Of a DNA stretch of 64,000 nt, positions 8,056-15,948 are shown one piece after another. The position numbers and the translations under genes are program-made. Each line of letters opens with the position of its first letter. Position 1 is the first letter of the stretch. Source of the stretch: GCA-2688775 sp035288865 (lineage in GTDB: Archaea > Nanobdellota > Nanobdellia > Woesearchaeales > GW2011-AR4); NCBI GenBank assembly GCA_035288865.1, contig DATDZA010000024.1, forward strand, positions 6,972 to 70,971, written 5' to 3'. The notes under the pieces were generated by a model. The model did no database searches and had not been told where the DNA came from. It saw only the letters and a program-made list of their open reading frames with translations.

Positions 8056-8898
8056 TCAAGCTTTTCTGGCATAAGCGTTCTGTATAAATTCCCTGCTGAA
8101 TCCAGCCGGTACTTTTTTTGTCGTTGCGTAAGTGTAAAGCGCAGTCATATAAATCGTATTAAGCACAGAGCTTAAGATTATAATTAAAAGTAAAAGGGTG
8201 GAAAATACAATCACTCCAATAATTATGCCGGATAAGCTGGAAAGGGGCGCAATCACAAAGCCGATGATAAAAGACAATACAACTGACGCCAAAACTAATA
8301 CAAAAAAAAACATCCCCATCCCAAATTGCCCGATAACAGATTCTCCCAAAGTATTCCTGAAAATTTCACTTGATCGTTTAATCGAGCCAATGACTCCTTT
8401 ATTTTCAAAAATCATCACAGGGATTATAAAAAAAGTTGCCAAAGTCCATGCAATTCCAATAAATGAGATTATCAGCCTTGAAATCCACCCTTCAGATTTT
8501 CTTTCTAAAGTATTCAAAACAAAGCCTACAGTTGCTGACGCAGCAGCCCACATAAATATTCTATGAATATTTTTGAAAGAGCTTCTTATCCCATCCATAA
8601 ACAATGGGTCTTTGCCTTTTAATCTCATCGAGACGCAGCTCACAATTGCAACGTTAAAGAAAATTGATATGAAATAGCTAACCAAATAGAATAGGAAAAG
8701 CCAAAGGTAAAATGCCACTCCTGATGTCGACCGCGAGAAGACTGCCCCAACAAGAAATAATGGAAAAATAAAAGTAACCAATATTAATACAATAAAAAAT
8801 CCCGATGCCATAGGAAATAATAAAAGCTCCTTGTCAAGCAAAAGCAATCTAAAGCTTTCTTTTGCTAGCTGGAAACTTCTGCTGAATATGTTTGCCAT
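8056..8898 (-). CDS. Polytopic membrane protein, unknown function
   Basis: This is a 280-aa membrane protein with about six hydrophobic segments after a short cytoplasmic N-terminus (MANIFSRSFQLAKESFRLLL). It resembles a broad group of uncharacterised archaeal and bacterial membrane proteins (DUF6159-like, recalled from family knowledge). I chose the ATG at 8898 because a TATA box (TTTAAATATAAAAC on the minus strand, about 8917-8930) lies 25 bases upstream. The longer frame reaching 8997 would start before the promoter. A second protein of similar architecture lies at 57068-57859. No catalytic motif is visible. Confidence 0.85.
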   Translation of the reverse strand: MANIFSRSFQLAKESFRLLLLDKELLLFPMASGFFIVLILVTFIFPLFLVGAVFSRSTSGVAFYLWLFLFYLVSYFISIFFNVAIVSCVSMRLKGKDPLFMDGIRSSFKNIHRIFMWAAASATVGFVLNTLERKSEGWISRLIISFIGIAWTLATFFIIPVMIFENKGVIGSIKRSSEIFRNTLGESVIGQFGMGMFFFVLVLASVVLSFIIGFVIAPLSSLSGIIIGVIVFSTLLLLIIILSSVLNTIYMTALYTYATTKKVPAGFSREFIQNAYARKA

Positions 8899-9092
8899 AC
8901 TAAGTTTGTTTATTGTTTTATATTTAAATATTTCTAATGAAAATATTATATTATTTTGTACCATGCACATTGGCAGCTTACGGTGGCTGGATGGCAATTA
9001 CCTCTAATAATAATGCAGCAGGATATTTTTCTCGGTAAGTATTTTCGAAATTAATTTTTTGTAATTATTAAATTCAAACATTTCTCCACAAC

Positions 9093-9106
9093 CTTTAAAT
9101 ATAAAA
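9093..9106 (+). promoter_or_regulatory. TATA box for the eL41 gene
   Basis: CTTTAAATATAAAA is a strong archaeal TATA element about 24 bases before the ATG at 9124, implying a nearly leaderless mRNA. The same TTTAAATA core recurs upstream of folD, the FNR-like gene, purN, DedA and others in this window. Confidence 0.75.
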
Positions 9107-9123
9107 TAAAAATCCTTAAAGCT

Positions 9124-9234
9124 ATGAAGAGAAGTTCACGACGCTGGAAGAAAAAGCAGCAGATGCGCTGGAAATGGCAGCGCAAGAGAATCAAGAAAGA
9201 GAGAAGGCTGAGAAAACAGCATAGGGCTGGTTAA
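9124..9234 (+). CDS. rpl41e: Ribosomal protein eL41
   Basis: This is a 36-codon gene too short for usual ORF cut-offs. The product begins MKRSSRRWKKKQQMRWKW and is almost wholly Arg, Lys and Trp, with the MRWKWxxKRxKKxRRRLRK pattern of eL41, a tiny single-helix protein that bridges the two ribosomal subunits. It carries a short N-terminal extension relative to the 25-residue eukaryotic form. A strong TATA box sits about 24 bases upstream. It is a stand-alone gene between divergent or unrelated neighbours. Confidence 0.9.
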   Translation: MKRSSRRWKKKQQMRWKWQRKRIKKERRLRKQHRAG

Positions 9235-9348
9235 GTTTAGGATATTATTTCTTGCAATTCAATTTTTTCGTATTTTTAGTTGATTCCCCTGCACTTATAT
9301 GTTCTTTAATTAAATTTATATTAAAAATTGCATTCTTCCTAAGATGAC

Positions 9349-9981
9349 ATGTCAAATGGGTATAATTATCTGCTGTATAAGTTAAACGGCACTCCACCAC
9401 CCTGGCAGGAAGGTCAAATAGTTTTAAGTGCGACACAGATTCCAATTGAACTCCCGCCCAATGTTCAGATTAGATATGTTGGGAATCATCCATTTGAAAG
9501 CAAATTTAAAAAATATGAACGGCAATTAGGCGACGTAATTCGTACAAGAGATAAAAAATCAGGAAAAATACAATTAACTATTGACTTCAAAACATTAAGA
9601 AGAGATATTGAAGCATTACATATCCTCGGACACGAAGAAGGGCATTTATGCCACCTTACTGGAAACTTAATGGCATTGTACGCAGAAGCAAGACGATTAG
9701 GGTATCACTTCAGAGATTTAAGTGAAGATTATGCAAGGGTGTCTGACCAGAATGCAAAGAAAGTTTTACAAAATCCTCCAAAGGACCTGGAATTATTATG
9801 CAGTTTTATTTTTAGAACTTCATTGTTAGTAAATCCAGAATCATTCGCAGATATTGGCGGATTAATTGGTTTAATTAAATCAGGAGTTGACGTCAGAGTA
9901 ATTGATGCAGTTGCTGAAGAAATTGCAAATCATGGTGGATTTTGGAGAATGCCGGAATTATTAAAAAATCTAAGCCAATAA
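9349..9981 (+). CDS. Putative zinc metallopeptidase-like protein (HEXXH)
   Basis: This is a 210-aa soluble protein of unknown family. Residues 91-100 read HILGHEEGHL, which contains a HEXXH zinc-binding motif (H95-E96-E97-G98-H99) on a predicted helix. A later NPESFADIGG segment (around 168-177) supplies an ExxxD of the kind used as third ligand in gluzincins. This suggests a small zinc peptidase, but it has no signal peptide or other known domain. It lies alone between eL41 and glyA. An ImmA/IrrE- or SprT-like relation is possible but not shown. Confidence 0.7.
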   Translation: MSNGYNYLLYKLNGTPPPWQEGQIVLSATQIPIELPPNVQIRYVGNHPFESKFKKYERQLGDVIRTRDKKSGKIQLTIDFKTLRRDIEALHILGHEEGHLCHLTGNLMALYAEARRLGYHFRDLSEDYARVSDQNAKKVLQNPPKDLELLCSFIFRTSLLVNPESFADIGGLIGLIKSGVDVRVIDAVAEEIANHGGFWRMPELLKNLSQ

Positions 9982-10041
9982 TCCCCGAAAACTATTTATA
10001 CTAACTCCATTGCTTTATTATTGGGGTGAACCAAAATCTCA

Positions 10042-11388
10042 ATGATGCAAGATATCTCAAAGACTGACCCGGAAACTTATTCTCTGATAAAAAAAGAATT
10101 AGAAAGGCAGCAGCACGGATTGGAGATGATCCCTTCTGAAAATAATGTTTCTAAAGCTGTTATGCAGGCAATGGGCTCGATACTAACAAACAAATATTCT
10201 GAGGGTTATCCAAAAAAAAGATATTACGGGGGAAATCAATTTGTCGATGAAGTTGAATTGCTCGCAATTGAAAGGGCAAAAAAAATTTTTAATGTCGTTC
10301 ACGCTAATGTTCAGCCTTATTCCGGAAGCCCTGCGAATTTTGCAGTCTACATGGCAGTGATGCAGCCTAATGAAGTTGTCATGGGATTGAATCTTTACGA
10401 CGGCGGCCATTTGACGCATGGGTTTAAGGCATCGTCAACTGGCCAATTATTCAAATCCGTCCCATATCACGTAAAAGCAGACGGCTACATAGATTTGGAA
10501 GAAGTTGAAAAACTTGCGGTGGAGCACAAGCCGAAATTAATGTGGGTTGGCTACACGGCTTACACAAGGGAATTCCCGTTCGAAGAAATTTCAGAAATTG
10601 CAGACAAAGTCGGAGCGTATTTAGCTGCAGATATTGCGCACATTTCCGGACTGGTGGCGGCCGGAGTCCATAAAAGCCCATCGCCTTACGTTCACATTAT
10701 AACAACTACAACTCACAAGACTTTTCGAGGACCGAGAGGGGGAATTATAATGGTAACGAAAAAAGGCCTTGACAAAGATCCTGATTTGGCCAATAAAATA
10801 GACAAGGCAGTTTTTCCGGGGTTGCAAGGCGGCCCTCACGACCATACGACAGCGGCAATTGCAGTCGCATTGAAAGAAATGATGGAGCCTGAATTCAAAA
10901 CTTATTGCGAGCAGATTGTAAAAAATTCCCGCGCCCTTGCAAAATCATTGATGGCTAAAGGAATGGAAGTTGTTACTGGGGGAAGCGATAACCATATGGT
11001 TTTGGTAAGCTTAACTAAATTTGGAAAAGGAAAAGGAATTTTCGCGCAGGAAGCATTGGACGAAGCAAACATTACAATGAATAAAAACACAATTCCCGCT
11101 GACCCGTCATCTCCGTTTTATCCAAGCGGTGTTCGAATGGGAACACCTTCTTTAACTACGAGAGGAATGAAAGAAAAAGAAATGGAAATAATCGGAAAAT
11201 GGATTTCAGAAATAGTTCATGAAATTAAGAAATATGAATTGCCTGAAGATAAAAAAGAAATTAATGATTACTTAAAAAAATTTAGGGAAGAAATAAAAAA
11301 TAATAAAAAAATTCATGAAATAAGAAATAACGTAGTTGAATTATGCAAGAAGTTCCCATTGTATCCAGATTTTGATGTGTTGAGATGA
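10042..11388 (+). CDS. glyA: Serine hydroxymethyltransferase
   Basis: This PLP enzyme interconverts serine and glycine while charging a tetrahydropterin with a one-carbon unit. Its 448 aa match the family length. Visible motifs are LEMIPSENNVSKAV near the N-terminus, YYGGNQFVDEVE, and the PLP-lysine segment TTTTHKTFRGPRGG. The start is ATG 10042 (a second ATG follows directly), preceded by GGGGTGA at 10022 and a TATA-like TATTTATACT near 9993. It feeds one-carbon units to folD, purN and purH, which lie within the next 6 kb on the same strand. Confidence 0.97.
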   Translation: MMQDISKTDPETYSLIKKELERQQHGLEMIPSENNVSKAVMQAMGSILTNKYSEGYPKKRYYGGNQFVDEVELLAIERAKKIFNVVHANVQPYSGSPANFAVYMAVMQPNEVVMGLNLYDGGHLTHGFKASSTGQLFKSVPYHVKADGYIDLEEVEKLAVEHKPKLMWVGYTAYTREFPFEEISEIADKVGAYLAADIAHISGLVAAGVHKSPSPYVHIITTTTHKTFRGPRGGIIMVTKKGLDKDPDLANKIDKAVFPGLQGGPHDHTTAAIAVALKEMMEPEFKTYCEQIVKNSRALAKSLMAKGMEVVTGGSDNHMVLVSLTKFGKGKGIFAQEALDEANITMNKNTIPADPSSPFYPSGVRMGTPSLTTRGMKEKEMEIIGKWISEIVHEIKKYELPEDKKEINDYLKKFREEIKNNKKIHEIRNNVVELCKKFPLYPDFDVLR

Positions 11389-11468
11389 AATATTATAATA
11401 ACACCGATTAAATAGCTTTTTAGATGTTGCCAAATTACATACAAAATTGATTATATTGTAAGACAATA

Positions 11469-11891
11469 ATGACAGATAACCAATCATTACAAATTCAGGG
11501 AACAGTCGCTGTACTAGACCAAAGGAAAGTTGCTTTCTCCGGATTATTTAGAGACCTAACTACGGGCCCTATAGTAAATTTGGAGGGTATTTTATCAGAT
11601 AGTGGTAATATCTATATTAGGGGAGCCGTGCCGAAAGCTGAAGCTGAAAGGCTTGCAAAAGATTATTTCGCTGAACAGGGAGAATTTTATATTCCTGAAT
11701 TACTCAAGGTCGTACCAGCAGCATCTGTGCAAATTAAATTCACTAGAAGATTTGATGATGGAGTTGTGCAATTCGCTGGTTTTGGGGAAGAATGGACGTC
11801 AAAGCCAGGATATTGTTGGGCTATCTATGGCCATGTAACTTCTGAACTTAGGCCTGACGGTATTCAAGAACTGCCCTCTCCAGACAAGTAA
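11469..11891 (+). CDS. Unknown 140-aa protein
   Basis: I do not recognise this protein. It has 140 residues, no signal peptide or membrane segment, and alternates short beta-strand-like segments (LQIQGTVAVLD, IVNLEGILS, NIYIRGAVP) with one helix (KAEAERLAKDYFAEQG). This suggests a small beta-rich fold. One cysteine and several aromatics occur near the C-terminus (KPGYCWAIYGHV). It is a single gene between glyA and folD with its own spacing on both sides. Confidence 0.65.
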   Translation: MTDNQSLQIQGTVAVLDQRKVAFSGLFRDLTTGPIVNLEGILSDSGNIYIRGAVPKAEAERLAKDYFAEQGEFYIPELLKVVPAASVQIKFTRRFDDGVVQFAGFGEEWTSKPGYCWAIYGHVTSELRPDGIQELPSPDK

Positions 11892-12050
11892 TTTATCTGC
11901 TAGAATAGTCCAATTTATCTTGCAAGGCACTGTATATTACTGCAAACAAGATTAAGCCCAATTCACTATCGTACGAGGTAGAGTCTTCTAAAAATTGATA
12001 ATTTAATATCATAGATAATTTTAAATATACCTCAGTTGTCTTCTTCTATT

Positions 12051-12893
12051 ATGCCAGCCAAAATCATAGACGGAAACAAAATCGCAAAATCGATTCTTGA
12101 AGATATAAAATCCAAAGTTAAAAACATGAAAGAAAAGCCTGGCTTGGCTTTGGTAATGGTCGGCAGCAATCCTGCTTCTGAGGTTTATGTCAATTTCAAG
12201 GAAAAAGATTCAAAGGAAGCCGGCTTCTATTGTGAGAGATACAATCTGGATGAGAAAACAGGCGAGATGGACCTAATAAATTTGTTAAATCAATTAAACA
12301 ATAATTCAAAAATTCATGGTATTCTTGTCCAATTGCCGCTTCCAAAGCAAATTGATGAAAAATTAATAACAGATTCAATTTTGCCGCATAAAGACGTTGA
12401 CGGATTTACAACCGTAAATCTTGGACATCTTTCCTCTGGAAATACAATTATTGCACCGGCAACAGCAGTAGCAGTAATTCATTTAATTGAATCAACTGGA
12501 ATTAAAATAGAAGGAAAAAATGCTGTTGTAGTCGGAAGAAGCAATATCGTAGGAAAGCCGGTTGCCTTAATGCTAGTGGAAAAAAATGCAACAGTAACGG
12601 TCTGCCACTCAAAAACAAAAAATCTTTCTGAATGCACAAAAAAAGCAGATATTTTAGTTGTTGCTGTTGGAAAGCCAAATCTGATAAAAAAGGAAATGGT
12701 AAAAGAAGGCGCGGTTGTCATCGACGTCGGAATAAATAGAATGGGAAATAAATTAGTTGGCGATGTTGATTTTGAATCGGTAAGGGAAATTGCAGGCTTC
12801 ATAACGCCGGTCCCGGGAGGAGTCGGGCCCATGACAAGGGCAATGCTGATGGATAATACGTTGAAGGCGATGGAACTGAGCAGAAGATTATGA
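12051..12893 (+). CDS. folD: Bifunctional methylene-THF dehydrogenase/cyclohydrolase
   Basis: FolD oxidises 5,10-methylene- to methenyl-tetrahydrofolate and hydrolyses it to 10-formyl-THF, the donor used by PurN and PurH. The 280-aa protein shows EVYVNFKEKDSKEAGF with the catalytic lysine region, the segment HGILVQLPLP, the Rossmann region VVVGRSNIVGKPVALML, and the C-terminal TPVPGGVGPMTRAML. The ATG at 12051 (MPAKIIDG) lies 25 bases after the TATA box TTTAAATATAC (12020-12030). An upstream TTG at 12036 would sit too close to the promoter. Confidence 0.97.
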   Translation: MPAKIIDGNKIAKSILEDIKSKVKNMKEKPGLALVMVGSNPASEVYVNFKEKDSKEAGFYCERYNLDEKTGEMDLINLLNQLNNNSKIHGILVQLPLPKQIDEKLITDSILPHKDVDGFTTVNLGHLSSGNTIIAPATAVAVIHLIESTGIKIEGKNAVVVGRSNIVGKPVALMLVEKNATVTVCHSKTKNLSECTKKADILVVAVGKPNLIKKEMVKEGAVVIDVGINRMGNKLVGDVDFESVREIAGFITPVPGGVGPMTRAMLMDNTLKAMELSRRL

Positions 12894-12897
12894 ATTC

Positions 12898-13421
12898 TTA
12901 TTTGCCACTTCTGTTTGCTGTTTCAAATCCATGAATTTGAAACCATCTTGTAACATCTTTATTTGATCTACTGGCTGGGTAATATAAATCATCCCCAGTT
13001 GCAGTTATAGAATACCCATGGAGCTTCAAAGAGTTTTCCAAAACGGGTTTTGGCGCGGCTCCGAGCATTCCACTGGATCCACCTGCAGCTGCAGTGTTTG
13101 CAACATGATCAAGAGTAAGATAGCCGCCCCCTAACGGTAGGTTATGGACAGAAATATTTTCACCAAGCAGCGCCAATATCCCAATGATTTCCGAATGTTC
13201 TAAGTCACTTGAAAGAGTCCCCACATACCCATTTTTGTATAGCAATCCATAAAGCCTGACACTATTTTCTTGAGAATAAATAACAAATTTTCCATTGCTG
13301 TAGCTTTTAAACGGAACTTTCTTGGGTGCAGGCTTTAATCCAATCCTATACTCAAAAAGTTCGGAAACACTTATTATTGTTGGAGGTTGATAAACATATA
13401 CTGAGCATCCTGACTGGTCAT
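12898..13421 (-). CDS. Unknown protein, probable 5' frameshift
   Basis: This protein is unknown. The clear reading frame runs from the stop at 12898 up to about 13433 with no in-frame ATG. A TTG at 13245 would give only 115 residues and would discard coding-like sequence upstream (for example VYVYQPPTIISVSELFEYRI). An ATG at 13421, well placed about 30 bases after a TATA-like TTATTTAAAC on the minus strand, is one base out of frame and stops after 15 codons. A one-base shift near 13400 would join them. It is therefore either a recent frameshift (pseudogene), a sequencing error or a non-standard start. The C-terminus is Gly-rich (AAAGGSSGMLGAAPKP). Confidence 0.5.
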
Positions 13422-13489
13422 TTGTTTCTAATTAAAAATGTATGTCAAAACTAAGAAAGTTTAAATAAATTAGGGTGTTTTCAATTGAA

Positions 13490-14185
13490 ATGGAAAATTT
13501 AGAGCTTCCAATTATCGGAATTAGGGAAGAAACGCCTACAATAAAAAGCATAAAAATTCAAAAAGATAATTTTGACTACAAACCTGGACAGTATGTGCAG
13601 ATGGAGCTTGAAACTGGAGATGAAGAAAATATCCATCCACTGTCCATTGCCTCATCTCCAACAGAGGATTTTTTGATGTTTTCGACAAAAATTTCCAATA
13701 GCACATTTAAGCAAGAACTTTTTAGCTTAAAAGTTGGAGATAAAATAAAAATAAAAGGCCCGATGGGTGTTTTCGTTTTGAATGAAAATGCAAAAAATAT
13801 TGTTTTTCTCGGTGGGGGTATTGGAATTACTCCATTCAGAAACATGATAAAATATTCAACTGACAAAAAATTGCCTATAAAATTAACGCTTTTGTATTCC
13901 AACAAAACTCCGAATGAAATATGCTATAGAGATGGATGGCCGATAATGGAAAAAGAAAATCCGAACCTGAACGTTGTTAATACAATAACAGATGGCACAG
14001 CGGATTGGAATGGAAGAAAAGGAAAAATCGACGAGAAAATGATTAAAGAATTTTGCAAAGACTTTGATAATACCATTTTCTACATTTGCGGCCCTCCGGC
14101 AATGGTTGATGCAATGTCAAATTTATTAAAATCAATGAATATTCCTTCGCCAAACGTTAAAATAGAAAAATTTATTGGATATTAA
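13490..14185 (+). CDS. Ferredoxin-NADP reductase-like flavoprotein
   Basis: This is a single-subunit FAD/NAD(P)-binding oxidoreductase of the FNR superfamily (231 aa from ATG 13490). The FAD-binding stretch is YKPGQYVQMEL followed by HPLSIASSP. The nucleotide-binding part is FLGGGIGITPFRNMI, and the C-terminal CGPPAMVDAM is the NAD(P)H-contacting motif. It has no iron-sulfur cysteine cluster of the PyrK or phenol-hydroxylase type, so an external electron carrier is needed. A TATA box TTTAAATAAATT (about 13460) lies 25 bases upstream of ATG 13490. The GTG at 13475 is a less likely start. The next gene follows after 9 bases. Confidence 0.88.
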   Translation: MENLELPIIGIREETPTIKSIKIQKDNFDYKPGQYVQMELETGDEENIHPLSIASSPTEDFLMFSTKISNSTFKQELFSLKVGDKIKIKGPMGVFVLNENAKNIVFLGGGIGITPFRNMIKYSTDKKLPIKLTLLYSNKTPNEICYRDGWPIMEKENPNLNVVNTITDGTADWNGRKGKIDEKMIKEFCKDFDNTIFYICGPPAMVDAMSNLLKSMNIPSPNVKIEKFIGY

Positions 14186-14194
14186 TTATTTAAA

Positions 14195-14593
14195 ATGAAT
14201 GAAGCTGAAGTCAAAAAAATTCTGGAGACGTCAAAAACAATTGCGGTAGTTGGCTGCTCATCAAATCCGGAAAAACCGGCTCACCGAATTCCACGATATA
14301 TGCAGGAGCATGGCTACAAGATTATTCCAGTCAATCCAAATTCTGAAAATATTTTGAATGAAAAATCATACAAGTCAATTTCTGAGCTAAATAAAAATAT
14401 TGATATAGTGGATATTTTTCGCCCAAGCGAAGAATGCCTTAATGTAGTAAATAAAGCAATAAAAATAAAGCCAAAAGTCATCTGGATGCAGATTGGCATC
14501 ATTAACGAAGAAGCAAAAAAGCTGGCAGAGAGGCATGGAATAAAAGTTGTTATGGATAAATGCTTGATGGTTGAACACAAAAAATTAAGATAA
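14195..14593 (+). CDS. CoA-binding domain protein
   Basis: This is a 132-aa stand-alone CoA-binding domain (CoA_binding_2 type, as in YccU). The Rossmann start is TIAVVGCSSNPEKPAHRI, followed by GYKIIPVNPNS, VDIFRPSEECL and VIWMQIGIINEEA. These are the standard landmarks of the fold. The family's physiological role is unsettled. It follows the FNR-like gene by 9 bases and is probably co-transcribed. A hairpin, GATAGT-aatca-ACTATC at 14617-14633, lies just downstream. Confidence 0.9.
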   Translation: MNEAEVKKILETSKTIAVVGCSSNPEKPAHRIPRYMQEHGYKIIPVNPNSENILNEKSYKSISELNKNIDIVDIFRPSEECLNVVNKAIKIKPKVIWMQIGIINEEAKKLAERHGIKVVMDKCLMVEHKKLR

Positions 14594-14908
14594 AAATAAA
14601 TTAAAAAAAAGAAAAAGATAGTAATCAACTATCATTTAAATTGAATTTTAAGATTTAGATTAAAAAAATTCTTAAAACATAAACTAAAATCTGTTATCCT
14701 TAGATTTCCAAGCATTTAATTATCAACTCCGAGTAAAAATGTAGTTATCTGTCATAAAAAGCTTCGGTTATAAATACATATAAATTATTCTTCATCAGAT
14801 TCATCTTCTTCTTCGATTTTGTATAAAACTCGAGTTGAATTTCAAATAACAAATTCAAAAAACAAACCTTTAAATACCTAAATCCGATTTCAAAAACCGG
14901 GGTGCGGT
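14594..14908. other. Intergenic region between CoA-binding gene and purN
   Basis: This is a 315-bp AT-rich gap. It holds a 6-bp hairpin with a 5-base loop at 14617-14633, possibly a 3' end signal. A TATA-like GGTTATAAATAC lies near 14766, and the purN TATA box CCTTTAAATACC is at 14867-14878. I see no convincing gene in it. Confidence 0.5.
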
Positions 14909-15553
14909 ATGCTTAAAATTGGTGTTTTGGCGTCGACAAAAGGTACAGACATGCAGGCTGTAATTGATGCTATAAATTCCAAAAAATTGAACGCGGAGAT
15001 TTCTGTTGTTGTAAGCGATAAAAAAGATTCATATGCTTTGGAGCGTGCCAATAATCATAAAATAAAAACAGTTTTTATTAATCCAAAAAATTTTATAATC
15101 GAAAATAATGGCGAAATAGGCAAGTTAAAATCAAGAGAGGAATTTGATAGGGAAGTTGCAAAAATTCTTGATGAAAACAAAGTTATATTAATCCTTCTGA
15201 TTGGCTACATGCGCTACTTAAGCCCATGGTTTGTAAGCAAATACAAATACAAAATAATGAACATCCATCCCAGCTTGCTTCCAAAATATGCAGGCGGAAT
15301 GGACAAAAATGTCCATGAAGAGGTTTTAAAGAATAAAGAAAAAATTGCTGGGGCAACTTTACATTTTGTTGATGAAGGCACGGACACCGGTCCGATCATT
15401 ATGCAAAAAGAGGTCATGATTGATGAAAATGAAACAGTTGGCTCTTTAAAAGAAAAAGTACAAAAAGCAGAGCAGGAGATTATAATAAAAGCAGTTGATT
15501 TATTTGAAAAGGGAAAAATAAAAGTCAAAAAAAATAAAGTCATAATAAAATGA
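14909..15553 (+). CDS. purN: Phosphoribosylglycinamide formyltransferase
   Basis: PurN transfers formyl from 10-formyl-THF to GAR in purine synthesis. The 214-aa protein starts KIGVLASTKGTDMQAVIDAI and carries the catalytic Asn-His region (IMNIHPSLLPKYAGG) and the Asp-containing segment VDEGTDTGPIIMQKEV, all typical of the family. The region before the Asn-His motif (LILLIGYMRYLSPWFV) is the usual formyltransferase core. It has a TATA box at 14867 and GGGGTGCGGT directly before the ATG. It overlaps the next gene by 4 bases (ATGA), so the genes are coupled, and it runs on to purH. Confidence 0.94.
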   Translation: MLKIGVLASTKGTDMQAVIDAINSKKLNAEISVVVSDKKDSYALERANNHKIKTVFINPKNFIIENNGEIGKLKSREEFDREVAKILDENKVILILLIGYMRYLSPWFVSKYKYKIMNIHPSLLPKYAGGMDKNVHEEVLKNKEKIAGATLHFVDEGTDTGPIIMQKEVMIDENETVGSLKEKVQKAEQEIIIKAVDLFEKGKIKVKKNKVIIK

Positions 15554-15948
15554 GCACAATCAAAGAAAGAGCTATATTATGGTATCAGGATAAGAAACTC
15601 ATAATTGCATTTATACTCATAGTAATAAGCTTCATACTTGGGTTTTACAGCAAGGCAATAATTTTCACAAAATTTTACGAGCCAATTTCGCTGATAACGG
15701 GATTATCTTTATATACTTTCAGCTGGATTCTGATGTTTATCGGAGTGTTTATGGTCGGCTGGAGCGCTGTGAAAGCAATGCACATAAAAATACATAATGA
15801 GATGAAAAGCACGGTGAAAAAGACCTATGATAATGCAGTAAAATTCCCAAGAAGGGCAACTGACTATACAAAAAATATTCATAAAAAAAGCATGAATAGA
15901 ATAACCTCAGCATCAAAAATCATTGGAGATAAAATAAAAAATGGTTAA
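15550..15948 (+). CDS. Small two-helix membrane protein between purN and purH
   Basis: This is an unrecognised 132-aa protein. It has two strongly hydrophobic segments (about residues 17-36 and 46-73) and a long Lys/Arg-rich cytoplasmic C-terminal tail. The start overlaps the end of purN by 4 bases and its end overlaps the purH start by 8 bases. It is therefore translated as part of the purine operon, but nothing in the sequence ties it to purine synthesis. Confidence 0.75.
   Translation: MSTIKERAILWYQDKKLIIAFILIVISFILGFYSKAIIFTKFYEPISLITGLSLYTFSWILMFIGVFMVGWSAVKAMHIKIHNEMKSTVKKTYDNAVKFPRRATDYTKNIHKKSMNRITSASKIIGDKIKNG

Noticed and set aside
14788..14840. Acidic peptide frame on the minus strand (KIEEEDESDEE)
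   Set aside because: 18 codons bounded by stops with no start; probably chance in AT-rich DNA.
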